From contig JAQGLW010000189.1 in the NCBI GenBank assembly GCA_028292665.1, forward strand, positions 1-64,000: a stretch of DNA of 64,000 nucleotides. The letters are read 5' to 3'. Positions 1 to 8,050 of the stretch are shown piece after piece (the first letter of the stretch is position 1; the number at the start of each line of letters is the position of its first letter). This DNA is from Herminiimonas sp. Its GTDB lineage: Bacteria; Pseudomonadota; Gammaproteobacteria; Burkholderiales; Burkholderiaceae_D. A program made the position numbers and the translations under genes. Under the pieces are notes generated by a model that worked only from the letters and a program-made list of their open reading frames with translations, was not told the origin of the DNA and made no database searches.

Positions 1-28
1 AAAGAATTGCGGCGCTGTTCCCGCTTTG

Positions 29-1171
29 TTATCGGTGTGCAAGCGGATCGGTTTGCGCATCGCTGCCCTCATTGCCTTTACTGATCACCTCGGCGCGCAT
101 TCGAGGCAGGTACTCGGGATAGTCGCGTTGGATGAAATGTACAAGACCTTCCCGTACCCGGCAGCGCAAATCCCAGCTCCGTGCGGCATCGCCCGCACTG
201 ACCAGTACACGCAGCTGCATTGCATTTTGACTGGTTTCCACCACTTGGGTCAGGCACAAGCGTCCATCCCATTCAGATGCAGTCTGGCAGATCCTTTCAG
301 CTTCTTTGCGGACCGGATCAAGCGGCAACCGATAGTCCGCCCAGATTAAAACCGTGCCGAGTATTTCAGAATTTGTCCTGGTCCAGTTCTGAAACGGATG
401 TTCAATGAACCATTGCAGCGGCACTACCATTCGCCGCTGATCCCATATACGCACGACAACGTAGGTGCCGGTAATCTCTTCTACATGTCCCCATTCGTTC
501 TCGACAATCACGACGTCTTCCAGGCGGATCGGCTGAGTCAGTGCGAGCTGTATGCCAGCGAGAAGGTTGCTCAGAACCGGTCTGGCTGCAAAACCAACCA
601 CCAACCCGGCGGCGCCGGCTGAAGCCAGCAAGCTCGTACCGATTTGACGCAGTAACGGCAGCGTCATCAAGGCCGTTCCGGAACCGATCAGGATAATCAA
701 TACCATGGCGGTACGCGACAGAACCTTGGTCTGGGTCTGTATTCGACGTGCCTGCAGATTGTCGGGAGCATGGGCCGGATTCAGTTCAATGATCGTGTCC
801 GCGATCGCTTTGACAAATCGAATTCCAAGCACGGTCAGCGCAGCAATGAGAGCGAGCGCATTGAGATGACGCAATATTGAAATACCTGGCAGCGAGTCGG
901 CGCCATTGCGCCATATGACTTGCAGCATCACTAAGAAAACAACTATTCTGCCCGCTCGGTGTCCGTATCGGACCAGCCTGCGGGAGAAGGGGTATGGGGC
1001 TGCCAGCCTTTGCAAGATATCGGTGCCAATCCGATGAATGATCAGTACTGCGATCAACGCCAGCAAAATCTGGAGAAGGATGTTAATCCACGGCATGACG
1101 CCAACGATCCCGATCCACGGCATCGCAGCAAAGATAATCTTCTCGACCCAATCCTGCGTGAGATCTGGCAT
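29..1171 (-). CDS. MscS-family mechanosensitive ion channel
   Basis: 380-residue inner-membrane protein. Several hydrophobic N-terminal segments (about residues 8-45, 65-90, 100-120, 150-175) precede a Gly/Ala-rich pore helix (SAGAAGLVVGFAARPVLSNLLAG, here abbreviated by its ends SAGAAG and LLAG, about 183-205). The beta domain typical of MscS follows, with the motif QPIRLEDVVIVENEWGHVEE around 213-232. Members open when membrane tension rises and release solutes in osmotic downshock. The length exceeds E. coli MscS (286 aa) because of additional N-terminal helices, as in many YbiO/YnaI-like paralogues. The stop codon lies at 29-31, so the gene is complete. The C-terminal tail beyond about 350 is polar and unremarkable. 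Confidence 0.85.
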   Translation of the reverse strand: MPDLTQDWVEKIIFAAMPWIGIVGVMPWINILLQILLALIAVLIIHRIGTDILQRLAAPYPFSRRLVRYGHRAGRIVVFLVMLQVIWRNGADSLPGISILRHLNALALIAALTVLGIRFVKAIADTIIELNPAHAPDNLQARRIQTQTKVLSRTAMVLIILIGSGTALMTLPLLRQIGTSLLASAGAAGLVVGFAARPVLSNLLAGIQLALTQPIRLEDVVIVENEWGHVEEITGTYVVVRIWDQRRMVVPLQWFIEHPFQNWTRTNSEILGTVLIWADYRLPLDPVRKEAERICQTASEWDGRLCLTQVVETSQNAMQLRVLVSAGDAARSWDLRCRVREGLVHFIQRDYPEYLPRMRAEVISKGNEGSDAQTDPLAHR

Positions 1172-1536
1172 AACATCCTTTTACCGGGGGAAGGGCATAA
1201 CCCTGTGCGGTTTCATTGATTATTTTGATGGAAGATTTGAAGCCCGTATTTGCAGCGGTCAATAAATCGCTTTTCATTGCTCGGTAATATGACTTTCCCG
1301 TACCAGTTCTGCAATGCCTGATCTTGTTGAGCGCCTTAAATTCCTGATTTTTTAAGTAGAGACAGTTCCGTTATTTGCTTCTCGGAAAATATCTATGGCT
1401 GTTACGTATCTTGTCAAAGGCCATAAAATAAAAACCCCGGCAATCACGAGGACTGGCAAGGTTTTAGGCTTTGTTGGACGTGCTAGCTTGAATTGACACA
1501 GCCGTGTCACAATGTGGGCTGGAACCCGCGTGAACT
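1172..1536. other. Intergenic region between MscS gene and tRNA-Arg
   Basis: 365 nt without a credible gene. A possible terminator for the minus-strand tRNA lies at about 1424-1466: AAAACC and GGTTTT arms followed on the minus strand by a T-rich run, with a poor inner stem. A small perfect inverted repeat (TGACAC, 4-nt loop, GTGTCA) lies at 1494-1509. Short plus-strand ORFs here overlap the start of the channel gene and lack coding character. Confidence 0.4.
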
Positions 1537-1611
1537 TGGTCCCGCCGACAGGAATCGAACCTGTATTTAGCGCTTAGGAGGCACTCGTTCTATCCATTGA
1601 ACTACGGCGAG
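1537..1611 (-). tRNA. tRNA-Arg (anticodon CCU)
   Basis: A full cloverleaf can be folded on the minus strand. The acceptor stem is CTCGCCG (1605-1611) with CGGCGGG (1541-1547), including one U-G pair. T8 and A9 follow, the D-loop contains AATGGATA, and the anticodon stem is AGTGC/GCGCT around the loop CTCCTAA, so the anticodon is CCU (1576-1578). The T arm is ACAGG/CCTGT around TTCGATT. The discriminator is A and CCA is encoded (1537-1539). It reads AGG codons. This tRNA type is a common integration site for mobile elements, but no integrase or duplicated 3' end is visible nearby. Confidence 0.93.
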
Positions 1612-1770
1612 ACGCTGGTAACTGAACGCATATTATTCAACTTACGCACGAGATTATAGCCGACACTTCCATAAAGAACAGTGATCGGTATCTCGTCAAT
1701 CGGTACAATGCGGCTTCATTAAGCTAATTCTCCGCGCCGCAGCGCGCAAACAATACAACATCAGGTATTT

Positions 1771-3672
1771 ATGGCAGTTATTTCTCTCTCCAACGCACAA
1801 CTGGCGTTTGGTCATGTCGCTTTGCTGGATCATGCTGAATTTTCTCTCGAATCGGCCGAGCGGGTCGGCTTGATCGGCCGCAACGGTACCGGCAAGTCTT
1901 CGCTGTTGAAGGTCATCGCTGGGATGTCCAAACTGGACGATGGCTTATTCGTGATGCAGCAGGGAATCAAGGTCGCTTACGTAGACCAGGAACCGCATTT
2001 TGTTCCCGACATGTCAGTATTCGATGCTGTTGCTGCCGGTATGGGTGAGCTGCAGGCTTTACTGGCGGAATATGATGCGTTGACCGGGCAATTCGGCGGT
2101 GACAATGATGATGCGATCATGGAGCAGATGCATGCCATTCAAACCAAACTGGACGCTGCGGATGCATGGAATCTGAACAACCGTGTCGAGACGACTCTGG
2201 ATCGGTTGAATCTCGATAAGAATGCATTGATGGGCACTTTGTCCGGCGGCATGCAAAAGCGGGTTGCTCTGGCATGCGCGCTAGTCAGTGCACCTGATGT
2301 ATTGCTGCTTGATGAACCGACCAACCATCTCGACTTTACGTCGATTCTGTGGCTCGAAGGCTTGCTGCGCGACTATAAAGGCAGTGTGCTGTTCATCACC
2401 CATGATCGCAGCTTCCTGGATAATGTGGCGACCCGCATCATTGAGCTGGATCGCGGACGCTTGCTGTCGTTTCCCGGAAATTTCAGCGCTTACCAAGTTC
2501 GCAAGGCGGAGCAGCTTGAAATCGAAGAAGTGGAAAATGCCAAGTTCGACAAATTCCTGGCGCAGGAAGAGGTCTGGATTCGCAAGGGTGTACAAGCGCG
2601 CCGCACCCGCGACGAAGGACGCGTTCGGCGGCTCGAAGCATTGCGTCTTGTACGCAGCGCGCGGCGCGAGCAGCAGGGCCAGGTCAAACTGGACGTATCC
2701 GCCGGCGATCGCTCCGGCAAGATCGTCGCCGAACTGACCAATATCGACAAGTCCTACGGCAGCAAAGTAATCGTGCGCGATTTCAATGCGATTATCCTGC
2801 GCGGCGATAAAGTCGGTTTGATTGGTGCGAACGGTGCCGGGAAGACGACCCTTCTCAAACTGATTTTAGGTGAAGAACAATCTGATGCCGGCACTATCCG
2901 CCAGGGAACCAAATTGCAGGTCGCTTATTTCGACCAGATGCGCGCTCAACTAAATGAGGAAGCCAGCCTGGCTGACACGATTGCACCCGGCAGCGACTGG
3001 GTGGAAATCAACGGTCAGCGCAAGCATGTGATGACTTATCTTAACGATTTTCTGTTCGCGCCGGAACGGGCGCGTTCACCGGTCAAATCATTGTCGGGCG
3101 GCGAACGCAATCGCCTGTTGCTCGCACGGTTGTTTGCCAAGCCTGCGAATGTCCTTGTGCTTGACGAACCGACCAACGATCTTGATATCGACACGCTGGA
3201 ATTGCTGGAGGAACTGCTGGAAGATTACAGCGGCACGGTGTTTCTGGTAAGCCACGACCGTACCTTCCTGGACAATGTGGTGACTCAGGTTATCGTTGCG
3301 GAAGGCAATGGTTTGTGGCGTGAGTACATCGGCGGCTACAGCGATTGGGAACGGGTGCGCCCGGCGAGTACGCAGAAGGGGACTGTAAAAGCCGAAGTTA
3401 AAGCGCAGTCGAAAGATGCGCAGTCTGTCGCCGTATCCAGGCAGAAAAAGCTCAGCTACAAGGAGCAGCGCGATCTGGAAGAGTTGCCGGTTTTGATCGC
3501 GAAATTAGAGGCTGAACAAAAAGCGATTTCCGAACGGCTGGCTAATCCAGCGTTATATCAGCAACAGACGGACGAAGTGCAGAAGCTTAATCAGCGCTTT
3601 GCTGAAATCGATACGCTGTTGCTGGAAAATCTGGAAAAGTGGGAAATAATCGAAGCACGGTCAAAAGGATAA
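1771..3672 (+). CDS. uup: ABC-F family ATPase Uup
   Basis: 633-residue cytosolic ABC-F protein with two ATP-binding cassettes and no membrane segments. Cassette 1 has Walker A GRNGTGKSS (36-44), signature LSGGMQ (157-162) and Walker B LLLDEPTN (178-185). Cassette 2 has Walker A GANGAGKTT (352-360), signature LSGGERNR (441-448) and DEPTNDLD (465-472). A charged linker and a C-terminal coiled coil (about 560-633) match Uup rather than EttA or YheS. In E. coli, Uup affects precise transposon excision and ribosome-related functions. The ATG at 1771 has only a weak CAGG upstream. It stands alone on the plus strand between the tRNA and the convergent SirB1-type gene. Confidence 0.93.
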   Translation: MAVISLSNAQLAFGHVALLDHAEFSLESAERVGLIGRNGTGKSSLLKVIAGMSKLDDGLFVMQQGIKVAYVDQEPHFVPDMSVFDAVAAGMGELQALLAEYDALTGQFGGDNDDAIMEQMHAIQTKLDAADAWNLNNRVETTLDRLNLDKNALMGTLSGGMQKRVALACALVSAPDVLLLDEPTNHLDFTSILWLEGLLRDYKGSVLFITHDRSFLDNVATRIIELDRGRLLSFPGNFSAYQVRKAEQLEIEEVENAKFDKFLAQEEVWIRKGVQARRTRDEGRVRRLEALRLVRSARREQQGQVKLDVSAGDRSGKIVAELTNIDKSYGSKVIVRDFNAIILRGDKVGLIGANGAGKTTLLKLILGEEQSDAGTIRQGTKLQVAYFDQMRAQLNEEASLADTIAPGSDWVEINGQRKHVMTYLNDFLFAPERARSPVKSLSGGERNRLLLARLFAKPANVLVLDEPTNDLDIDTLELLEELLEDYSGTVFLVSHDRTFLDNVVTQVIVAEGNGLWREYIGGYSDWERVRPASTQKGTVKAEVKAQSKDAQSVAVSRQKKLSYKEQRDLEELPVLIAKLEAEQKAISERLANPALYQQQTDEVQKLNQRFAEIDTLLLENLEKWEIIEARSKG

Positions 3673-3737
3673 GTATTCTGCTTCAGAATGATGGCAACCC
3701 AGTGTTTATATTGGCACGAGCGGTGCGCAATGGGAGG

Positions 3738-4577
3738 TCAGTTCAACTTTCTGCAGGCCTTCCGCAATTCCGGTAACTTGCTGCGCAATGCTTCCGCATC
3801 GGCCGCATGTGGTCGTGCGGCCAAATACGCCTCCAGATCCTGTAAGGCCGCTTGCGGACATTCCAGATTTGCATAGGCGAGTCCGCGGTCGCGGCGCTCG
3901 GTAATTTCATGCGGGAGCAGAATGACCAATCGCTGTTGAACGCCTAACACCCTTTCCCAATAAGGCTGTTCCACAAATAGTGCTTTGAGATTGCGCAGCA
4001 TGCGTACCAGAATTTCACGCGGCTGCGCTTCCTGCAGATAGGTAGCGAGTGGTATGTCGCCGGGGTAATCCTGTTGCGCAAAATAAGGCTCGAGCCGTTC
4101 TTCCAGTTCTTCGCGCGACAAACTCAATCCATTGAACGGGTCGAGGATAATGTCGCCGGACTGCACCGACAGCTTCATCAAAAAATGCCCCGGAAAGGAA
4201 ATCCCTTTTACGTCCAGTCCAATCTGCTGCGCCATTTCCATGTATATCACTGCGAGCGAAATAGGAATGCCGCGGCGCGTAGTGATGACCCGATGCAAAT
4301 AGCTATTGTCGGGGTCGTAATAGTCATTGACGTTACCGGCGAAACCCAGCTCATGATAAAAGAAATGGTTGAGCATGCGCAGTTTCTGCACATGCGAAGC
4401 GTCGGATGGCAGGCGTCGTTGCAGCTTTGCCGCGAGGATGTCGAGTTCGGCTTGAGATGCGGCCAGATCGAGCTGCGGGTCGACGTCCTGCGCGATGGCA
4501 AGTGCCGCTTCGAACAATGGAATGGAATCGTCCTGCTGCACCAGCGCGGAAAAGTAGTCGAGAGATTTGATCATCAT
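3738..4577 (-). CDS. SirB1-family protein (transglutaminase-like fold, TPR C-terminus)
   Basis: 279 residues from the double ATG at 4574-4577. A longer reading frame exists upstream but overlaps the end of murJ and has no family likeness. The N-terminal part (YFSALV, then LNHFFYHELGFAGN, then RRGIPISLAVIYMEMAQQIG) is the SirB1 N-terminal domain, related to transglutaminases. The phrase FPGHFLMK followed by ILDPFNG is typical. The last about 70 residues read as a tetratricopeptide-like repeat (RRDRGLAYANLECPQAALQDL). The biochemical function is not established for the family. It lies 77 nt downstream of murJ on the same strand and may be co-transcribed. Confidence 0.85.
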   Translation of the reverse strand: MMIKSLDYFSALVQQDDSIPLFEAALAIAQDVDPQLDLAASQAELDILAAKLQRRLPSDASHVQKLRMLNHFFYHELGFAGNVNDYYDPDNSYLHRVITTRRGIPISLAVIYMEMAQQIGLDVKGISFPGHFLMKLSVQSGDIILDPFNGLSLSREELEERLEPYFAQQDYPGDIPLATYLQEAQPREILVRMLRNLKALFVEQPYWERVLGVQQRLVILLPHEITERRDRGLAYANLECPQAALQDLEAYLAARPHAADAEALRSKLPELRKACRKLN

Positions 4578-4654
4578 ATATAGATCATCATATACAGACG
4601 ATGTCCCCAAATAAAGGAACAGATGGCGATTGGCATTGCCTGAATTGACTTCAA

Positions 4655-6205
4655 TCAGACCGAGATGCGCTTGAAGTCCGTAAAGCGGAACCCCATCGCA
4701 AGCAATGCGCCGAAATAGGTTGCGCCGCAAGCGCCTATTACCATGAGCAATGCTCCGATCCGCTGCCAGGGATGGGCTTGCAGCCCGAGCCAGTCAAAGT
4801 GCCCGGCAACCCACAATCCGACACCTGCAAGCAAAAAGAGTGCGCCCGCCAGTCGAACGAGAAACAAGCGCCAACCGCTTTGTGCAACATAAATGCCGCG
4901 CCGGTACAAACCCCGGTAGAGCAAACCTGCATTCAGGCAGGCGCCCACACCGATCGACAGTGCCAAGCCTGCATGGGCAATCCATGGCACAAACATTAAA
5001 TTCATCAATTGCGTCGCGATCAGCACGCCAATTGCAATTTTGACCGGCGTCCTGATATCTTGTCTTGCATAAAAGCCGGGCGCTAAAATCTTGACGAGAA
5101 TTAAACCGAGCAGGCCGACGCCATAAGCAACCAACGCTTTGGCGGTCATTGCGACGGATTGGACATCGAATTTTCCATAATGGAACAGTGTCGTGGTGAT
5201 AGGTTCGGATAATGTTGCAAGTGCTACAGCAGCAGGAAGAGCGAGTAAAAATGTCAAGCGCAAACCCCAGTCGAGCAACGCGGAATATTCCGTTCTATCC
5301 CCATTCGAATGCGCTTTGGCCAGACTTGGCAGAAGGATCGTGCCCAGTGCGGCGCCCAATAATCCGGTTGGAAGTTCCATCAAGCGATCCGCATAAGACA
5401 GCCATGAAACGCTGCCATTTTCCAGATGCGATGCGATATTGGTATTAATGATCAAACTGATTTGCGCAACCGAGACGGCAAAAGTTGCAGGGCCCATCTG
5501 CTTCAAGACACGGCGCACGCCCGGATCGCTCAATGCAAATTTAGGATTGAACGCGAAGCGCGGCAGCATGCCGATCTTGCGCAGCGCAGGAATTTGAAAT
5601 GTCATCTGCAATATTCCGCCTACGAATACTGCAATCGCCAATGCGTAGATAGGTTGTTCCATATGCGGTGCAACAAGGAGCGATGCCGCAATGAACGACA
5701 GATTAAGCAATACGGGCGTGAAAGCGGGGATTTTGAACTCGCGCCAGGTATTCAATATCCCGCCGGCCAGTGCAACGAACGACATGAAGCCGATATACGG
5801 AAACATGATGCGCGTCATCATGACTGAGACCCGGAACGCATCCGGATTCGATTTCAGGCCGGTCGCAATGAGATACACAATAATCGGCGCTGTTGCCATG
5901 CCGAGGGCACAGGTAACCAGTAATGCCCAAGTCAGAATAGTCGCAACATGATCCACCAGATGTTTGGTGGCGGCATCGCCCTTCCGATTTTTATATTCGG
6001 CCAGAATAGGCACGAACGCTTGTGAGAATGCGCCTTCGGCGAATAGCCTGCGCAGCAGATTAGGGATACGAAAGGCAACGAAGAAAGCGTCCGTGTAAGC
6101 CGATGCGCCGAAAGCGCGCGCGATCAAAAACTCGCGGAGTAGGCCTGTCACACGGGAGAGCATCGTCATGCCGGAGACGGTGGCAAGCGTTTTATGCAAG
6201 TTCAT
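4655..6205 (-). CDS. murJ: Lipid II flippase MurJ (MviN)
   Basis: 516-residue polytopic membrane protein of the MOP/MATE exporter superfamily, essential for moving lipid II across the inner membrane in peptidoglycan synthesis. The N-terminus (TVSGMTMLSRVTGLLREFL) and the segment RLFAEGAFSQAFVPILAEY are hallmark MurJ sequences, and about 14 hydrophobic helices can be read. Length matches the family (about 510 aa). It diverges from rpsT, the usual arrangement in betaproteobacteria. No Shine-Dalgarno sequence is visible before the ATG at 6205. A perfect TATAAT sits only 8 nt upstream of it, so a leaderless transcript is possible. Confidence 0.96.
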   Translation of the reverse strand: MNLHKTLATVSGMTMLSRVTGLLREFLIARAFGASAYTDAFFVAFRIPNLLRRLFAEGAFSQAFVPILAEYKNRKGDAATKHLVDHVATILTWALLVTCALGMATAPIIVYLIATGLKSNPDAFRVSVMMTRIMFPYIGFMSFVALAGGILNTWREFKIPAFTPVLLNLSFIAASLLVAPHMEQPIYALAIAVFVGGILQMTFQIPALRKIGMLPRFAFNPKFALSDPGVRRVLKQMGPATFAVSVAQISLIINTNIASHLENGSVSWLSYADRLMELPTGLLGAALGTILLPSLAKAHSNGDRTEYSALLDWGLRLTFLLALPAAVALATLSEPITTTLFHYGKFDVQSVAMTAKALVAYGVGLLGLILVKILAPGFYARQDIRTPVKIAIGVLIATQLMNLMFVPWIAHAGLALSIGVGACLNAGLLYRGLYRRGIYVAQSGWRLFLVRLAGALFLLAGVGLWVAGHFDWLGLQAHPWQRIGALLMVIGACGATYFGALLAMGFRFTDFKRISV

Positions 6206-6213
6206 GGAGCAGG

Positions 6214-6219
6214 ATTATA
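6214..6219 (-). promoter_or_regulatory. Candidate -10 box of murJ (TATAAT)
   Basis: Minus-strand TATAAT in the context GGCTATAATCC, 8 nt before the murJ ATG. No good -35 hexamer is found 16-18 nt upstream. If used, transcription would start at or within 1-2 nt of the start codon. Confidence 0.4.
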
Positions 6220-6393
6220 GCCGGTCAAACTCCCGTAATGTACTGCAATGAATTTGTTTGCATCTCTTCATACCAATCCGTTATTGTTTTCACGGAAATA
6301 TCTGGCGAAAATGGGTTTTGTTTCTCAAGGATGGATTGCAGGCCCAGCCGATTCCCCCGTTTTTCGGCAATATTGGTATATGAGAATGCGGAT

Positions 6394-6422
6394 TTGCTCG
6401 TTCATGAAAAAACCGCTATAAT
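6394..6422 (+). promoter_or_regulatory. rpsT promoter (sigma-70 type)
   Basis: TTGCTC (6394-6399), a 17-bp spacer and a perfect TATAAT (6417-6422). The predicted start near 6429 gives a leader of about 70 nt before rpsT, long enough for S20 feedback on its own translation as known in enterics. Confidence 0.7.
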
Positions 6423-6497
6423 CCACGGCTTTACAGAATTCTGTCTCGCTATCAGGTTATTTGCGAGTGCATACCGACCACGTTTTAGGAAATATTC

Positions 6498-6761
6498 ATG
6501 GCAAATACCGCACAAGCGCGCAAGCGCGCTCGGCAAGCAGTCAAGCAAAACGCGCACAATTCGAGCCAGCGCTCGACATTGCGTACGGCAATTAAAGCCG
6601 TTCGTAAGGCGATTGAAGGCGGTGACAAAGCTGCAGCGTCACAAGTATTTCAGTCTTCCATATCGACAATTGATCGCATCGCAGACAAGAAGATCATTCA
6701 CAAGAACAAGGCTGCTCGTCACAAGAGCCGTCTGGCGGCCGCTCTGAAAGCACTGGCTTAA
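6498..6761 (+). CDS. rpsT: 30S ribosomal protein S20
   Basis: 87-residue basic protein, the usual S20 length. It begins [18 protein letters not shown] and ends AALKALA; Lys/Arg-rich helices throughout fit binding to 16S rRNA. It is transcribed alone, from a clear promoter at 6394-6422 to a strong terminator at 6808-6845, facing murJ. ATTC-rich leader sequence precedes the ATG and no strong Shine-Dalgarno is seen, which is not unusual for this autoregulated gene. Confidence 0.98.
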   Translation: MANTAQARKRARQAVKQNAHNSSQRSTLRTAIKAVRKAIEGGDKAAASQVFQSSISTIDRIADKKIIHKNKAARHKSRLAAALKALA

Positions 6762-6807
6762 GTTTCAATATATCTATCCGTCGAGATATCGGCGGAACGC
6801 AGGCTAA

Positions 6808-6845
6808 AAAACCCGCACGACATTCGTCGTGCGGGTTTTATTTTT
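6808..6845 (+). terminator. Intrinsic terminator of rpsT
   Basis: Perfect 14-bp stem (AAAACCCGCACGAC with GTCGTGCGGGTTTT) around the loop ATTC, followed by TTTTATTTTT. It could also work on the minus strand because A-runs precede it. Confidence 0.92.
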
Positions 6846-6935
6846 GCGCAGGAATGCACCGTTCAATATTACCTATTATTGGAAGGCCATTTTTGATAGC
6901 AGTCATATCTGCAAAACCAAAGGGTATTGCAGTAC

Positions 6936-7385
6936 TTACTTCGCTCGGGGCAATCCCTCAATCACGCTTCCCGGTTTGATATTCTTGTGCTTGAACCAGC
7001 CTTGATTCATTTCCAAAGCGTAGCGAATCGGTTTCTTGGCACAGTGTGATTCGGTCGTTTGCGGCGCCATATCTTCAATATTGACGATTTTGCCGGTTTC
7101 ATCGATAAACGCAACCGACAACGGAAGCAATGTATTTTTCATCCACATGCAGACACCGGCTGGCGCTTCGAACAAGAACACCATGCCTTCGTTGGGTCCC
7201 ATTTTTTCTCGAAACATCAATCCTTGTTGGCGCTCAGTCTCTTTGGCCGCAACCTCGGCCTGAATCACATATATGCCGGCTGTCAAGGGAATGACCGGGA
7301 ATTTCTGTTGTGCGGCTGCATTGATCGCCGTGAAGGCAAGGAATGCCGCAGCAAAGGTAGTTAAGCAAGAGTGGGATCTAATCAT
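6936..7385 (-). CDS. Exported DUF192-family protein
   Basis: 149 residues from the ATG at 7385, which has CAGGTG upstream; the longer frame upstream adds a second hydrophobic stretch and is less likely. A signal peptide (about 1-25, ending NAAAQQ) is followed by the DUF192 core with ETERQQGLMFRE, GMVFLFE and MWMKNTLLPLSVAFID. Members are small beta-barrel-like periplasmic or extracellular proteins of unknown function. The gene is flanked by the rpsT terminator and by a terminator belonging to the next minus-strand gene, so it appears to be its own unit. Confidence 0.85.
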   Translation of the reverse strand: MIRSHSCLTTFAAAFLAFTAINAAAQQKFPVIPLTAGIYVIQAEVAAKETERQQGLMFREKMGPNEGMVFLFEAPAGVCMWMKNTLLPLSVAFIDETGKIVNIEDMAPQTTESHCAKKPIRYALEMNQGWFKHKNIKPGSVIEGLPRAK

Positions 7386-7434
7386 GATTCGACACCTGAA
7401 TAGGCGGAGAGCTAAAGCGAAAAACAGTGTAAAC

Positions 7435-7463
7435 GAAAAAAGGCAGGACAAACCTGCCTTTTA
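7435..7463 (-). terminator. Intrinsic terminator of the Ala/Lys-rich gene
   Basis: Minus-strand stem AAAAGGCAGG/CCTGCCTTTT (7438-7447 with 7453-7462), 5-nt loop, then a T run. It sits 19 nt past the stop of the gene ending at 7482. Confidence 0.88.
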
Positions 7464-7481
7464 TTACGACTAATCTACCAA

Positions 7482-7697
7482 TTACTTGGAAGCAGCAGGT
7501 GCAGCAGCAGCGGAGTCAGCAGAAGCAGCTTTAGCTTTCTTCATTTTTTTGGCTTTTTTAGCTTTTTTAGCTTTTGGAGCCGATGCGTCAGCAGAAGCTG
7601 CGGCTGGTGCCGAAGCAGCAGCAGAAGCAGAAGGAGCAGCAGCGAAAGCGGAACCAGCGAACAGGCCGGCAACCAGGATAGCGATCAGGTTTTTCAT
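7482..7697 (-). CDS. Small exported Ala/Lys-rich low-complexity protein
   Basis: 71 residues. A clear signal peptide (MKNLIAILVAGLFAGSAFAAA) precedes a mature part made almost only of Ala, Ser, Pro and a central Lys block (KAKKAKKAKKMKKAK). About 31 of 71 residues are Ala and about 12 are Lys. The design (signal peptide plus basic low-complexity tail) resembles acid-shock proteins such as Asr, but no sequence homology can be claimed. It has its own terminator and a long AT-rich upstream region, so it is probably a separately regulated gene. A mirror-image Ala-rich frame on the opposite strand is a composition artefact. Confidence 0.7.
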   Translation of the reverse strand: MKNLIAILVAGLFAGSAFAAAPSASAAASAPAAASADASAPKAKKAKKAKKMKKAKAASADSAAAAPAASK

Positions 7698-8050
7698 TTT
7701 GTAGTCCTTGAAATTAACATGTTAATTAATTGATGATTCATGTGAATCAGTGCAGATAACGGAGTGCGGAGCGGCCGGTTGACAACTTTTATGCAAAAGG
7801 TAAATTTTTTATTAAAGTTAACAATAAAGAAACATAAGTTTTCCAAAATGAATCAGTGCAAAAAAGATTGATGCAATATATCAATAATTTCTTAAAAGAA
7901 ATATCCGTTAGATTTTAATAGGGAAACGCTCGACTTTAGGCCGGCATTTTTAATTTTCATCGGAAATTGTCTTTTGTGCAATATCTCCGTATAACTGTTT
8001 TGAAGAAATTATGTGATCAGCTTGGCGCAGCAATTGAAGGGAATATATAA
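7698..8050. other. AT-rich divergent regulatory region
   Basis: 353 nt between the Ala/Lys-rich gene and the HupE/UreJ-like gene, markedly richer in A+T than the surroundings. An 11-nt direct repeat GAATCAGTGCA occurs at 7744-7754 and 7850-7860. A possible plus-strand promoter is TTGACA (7779-7784), a 16-bp spacer and TAAATT (7801-7806). No gene is visible. Confidence 0.4.

Noticed and set aside
1537-1611. tRNA-Arg as the edge of a genomic island
   Set aside because: No integrase, no direct repeat of the tRNA 3' end and no change in gene content were seen nearby.
7486-7704. Ala-rich frame opposite the Ala/Lys-rich gene
   Set aside because: GCN/NGC composition yields Ala on both strands. Only the minus-strand version has a signal peptide and a properly placed terminator.
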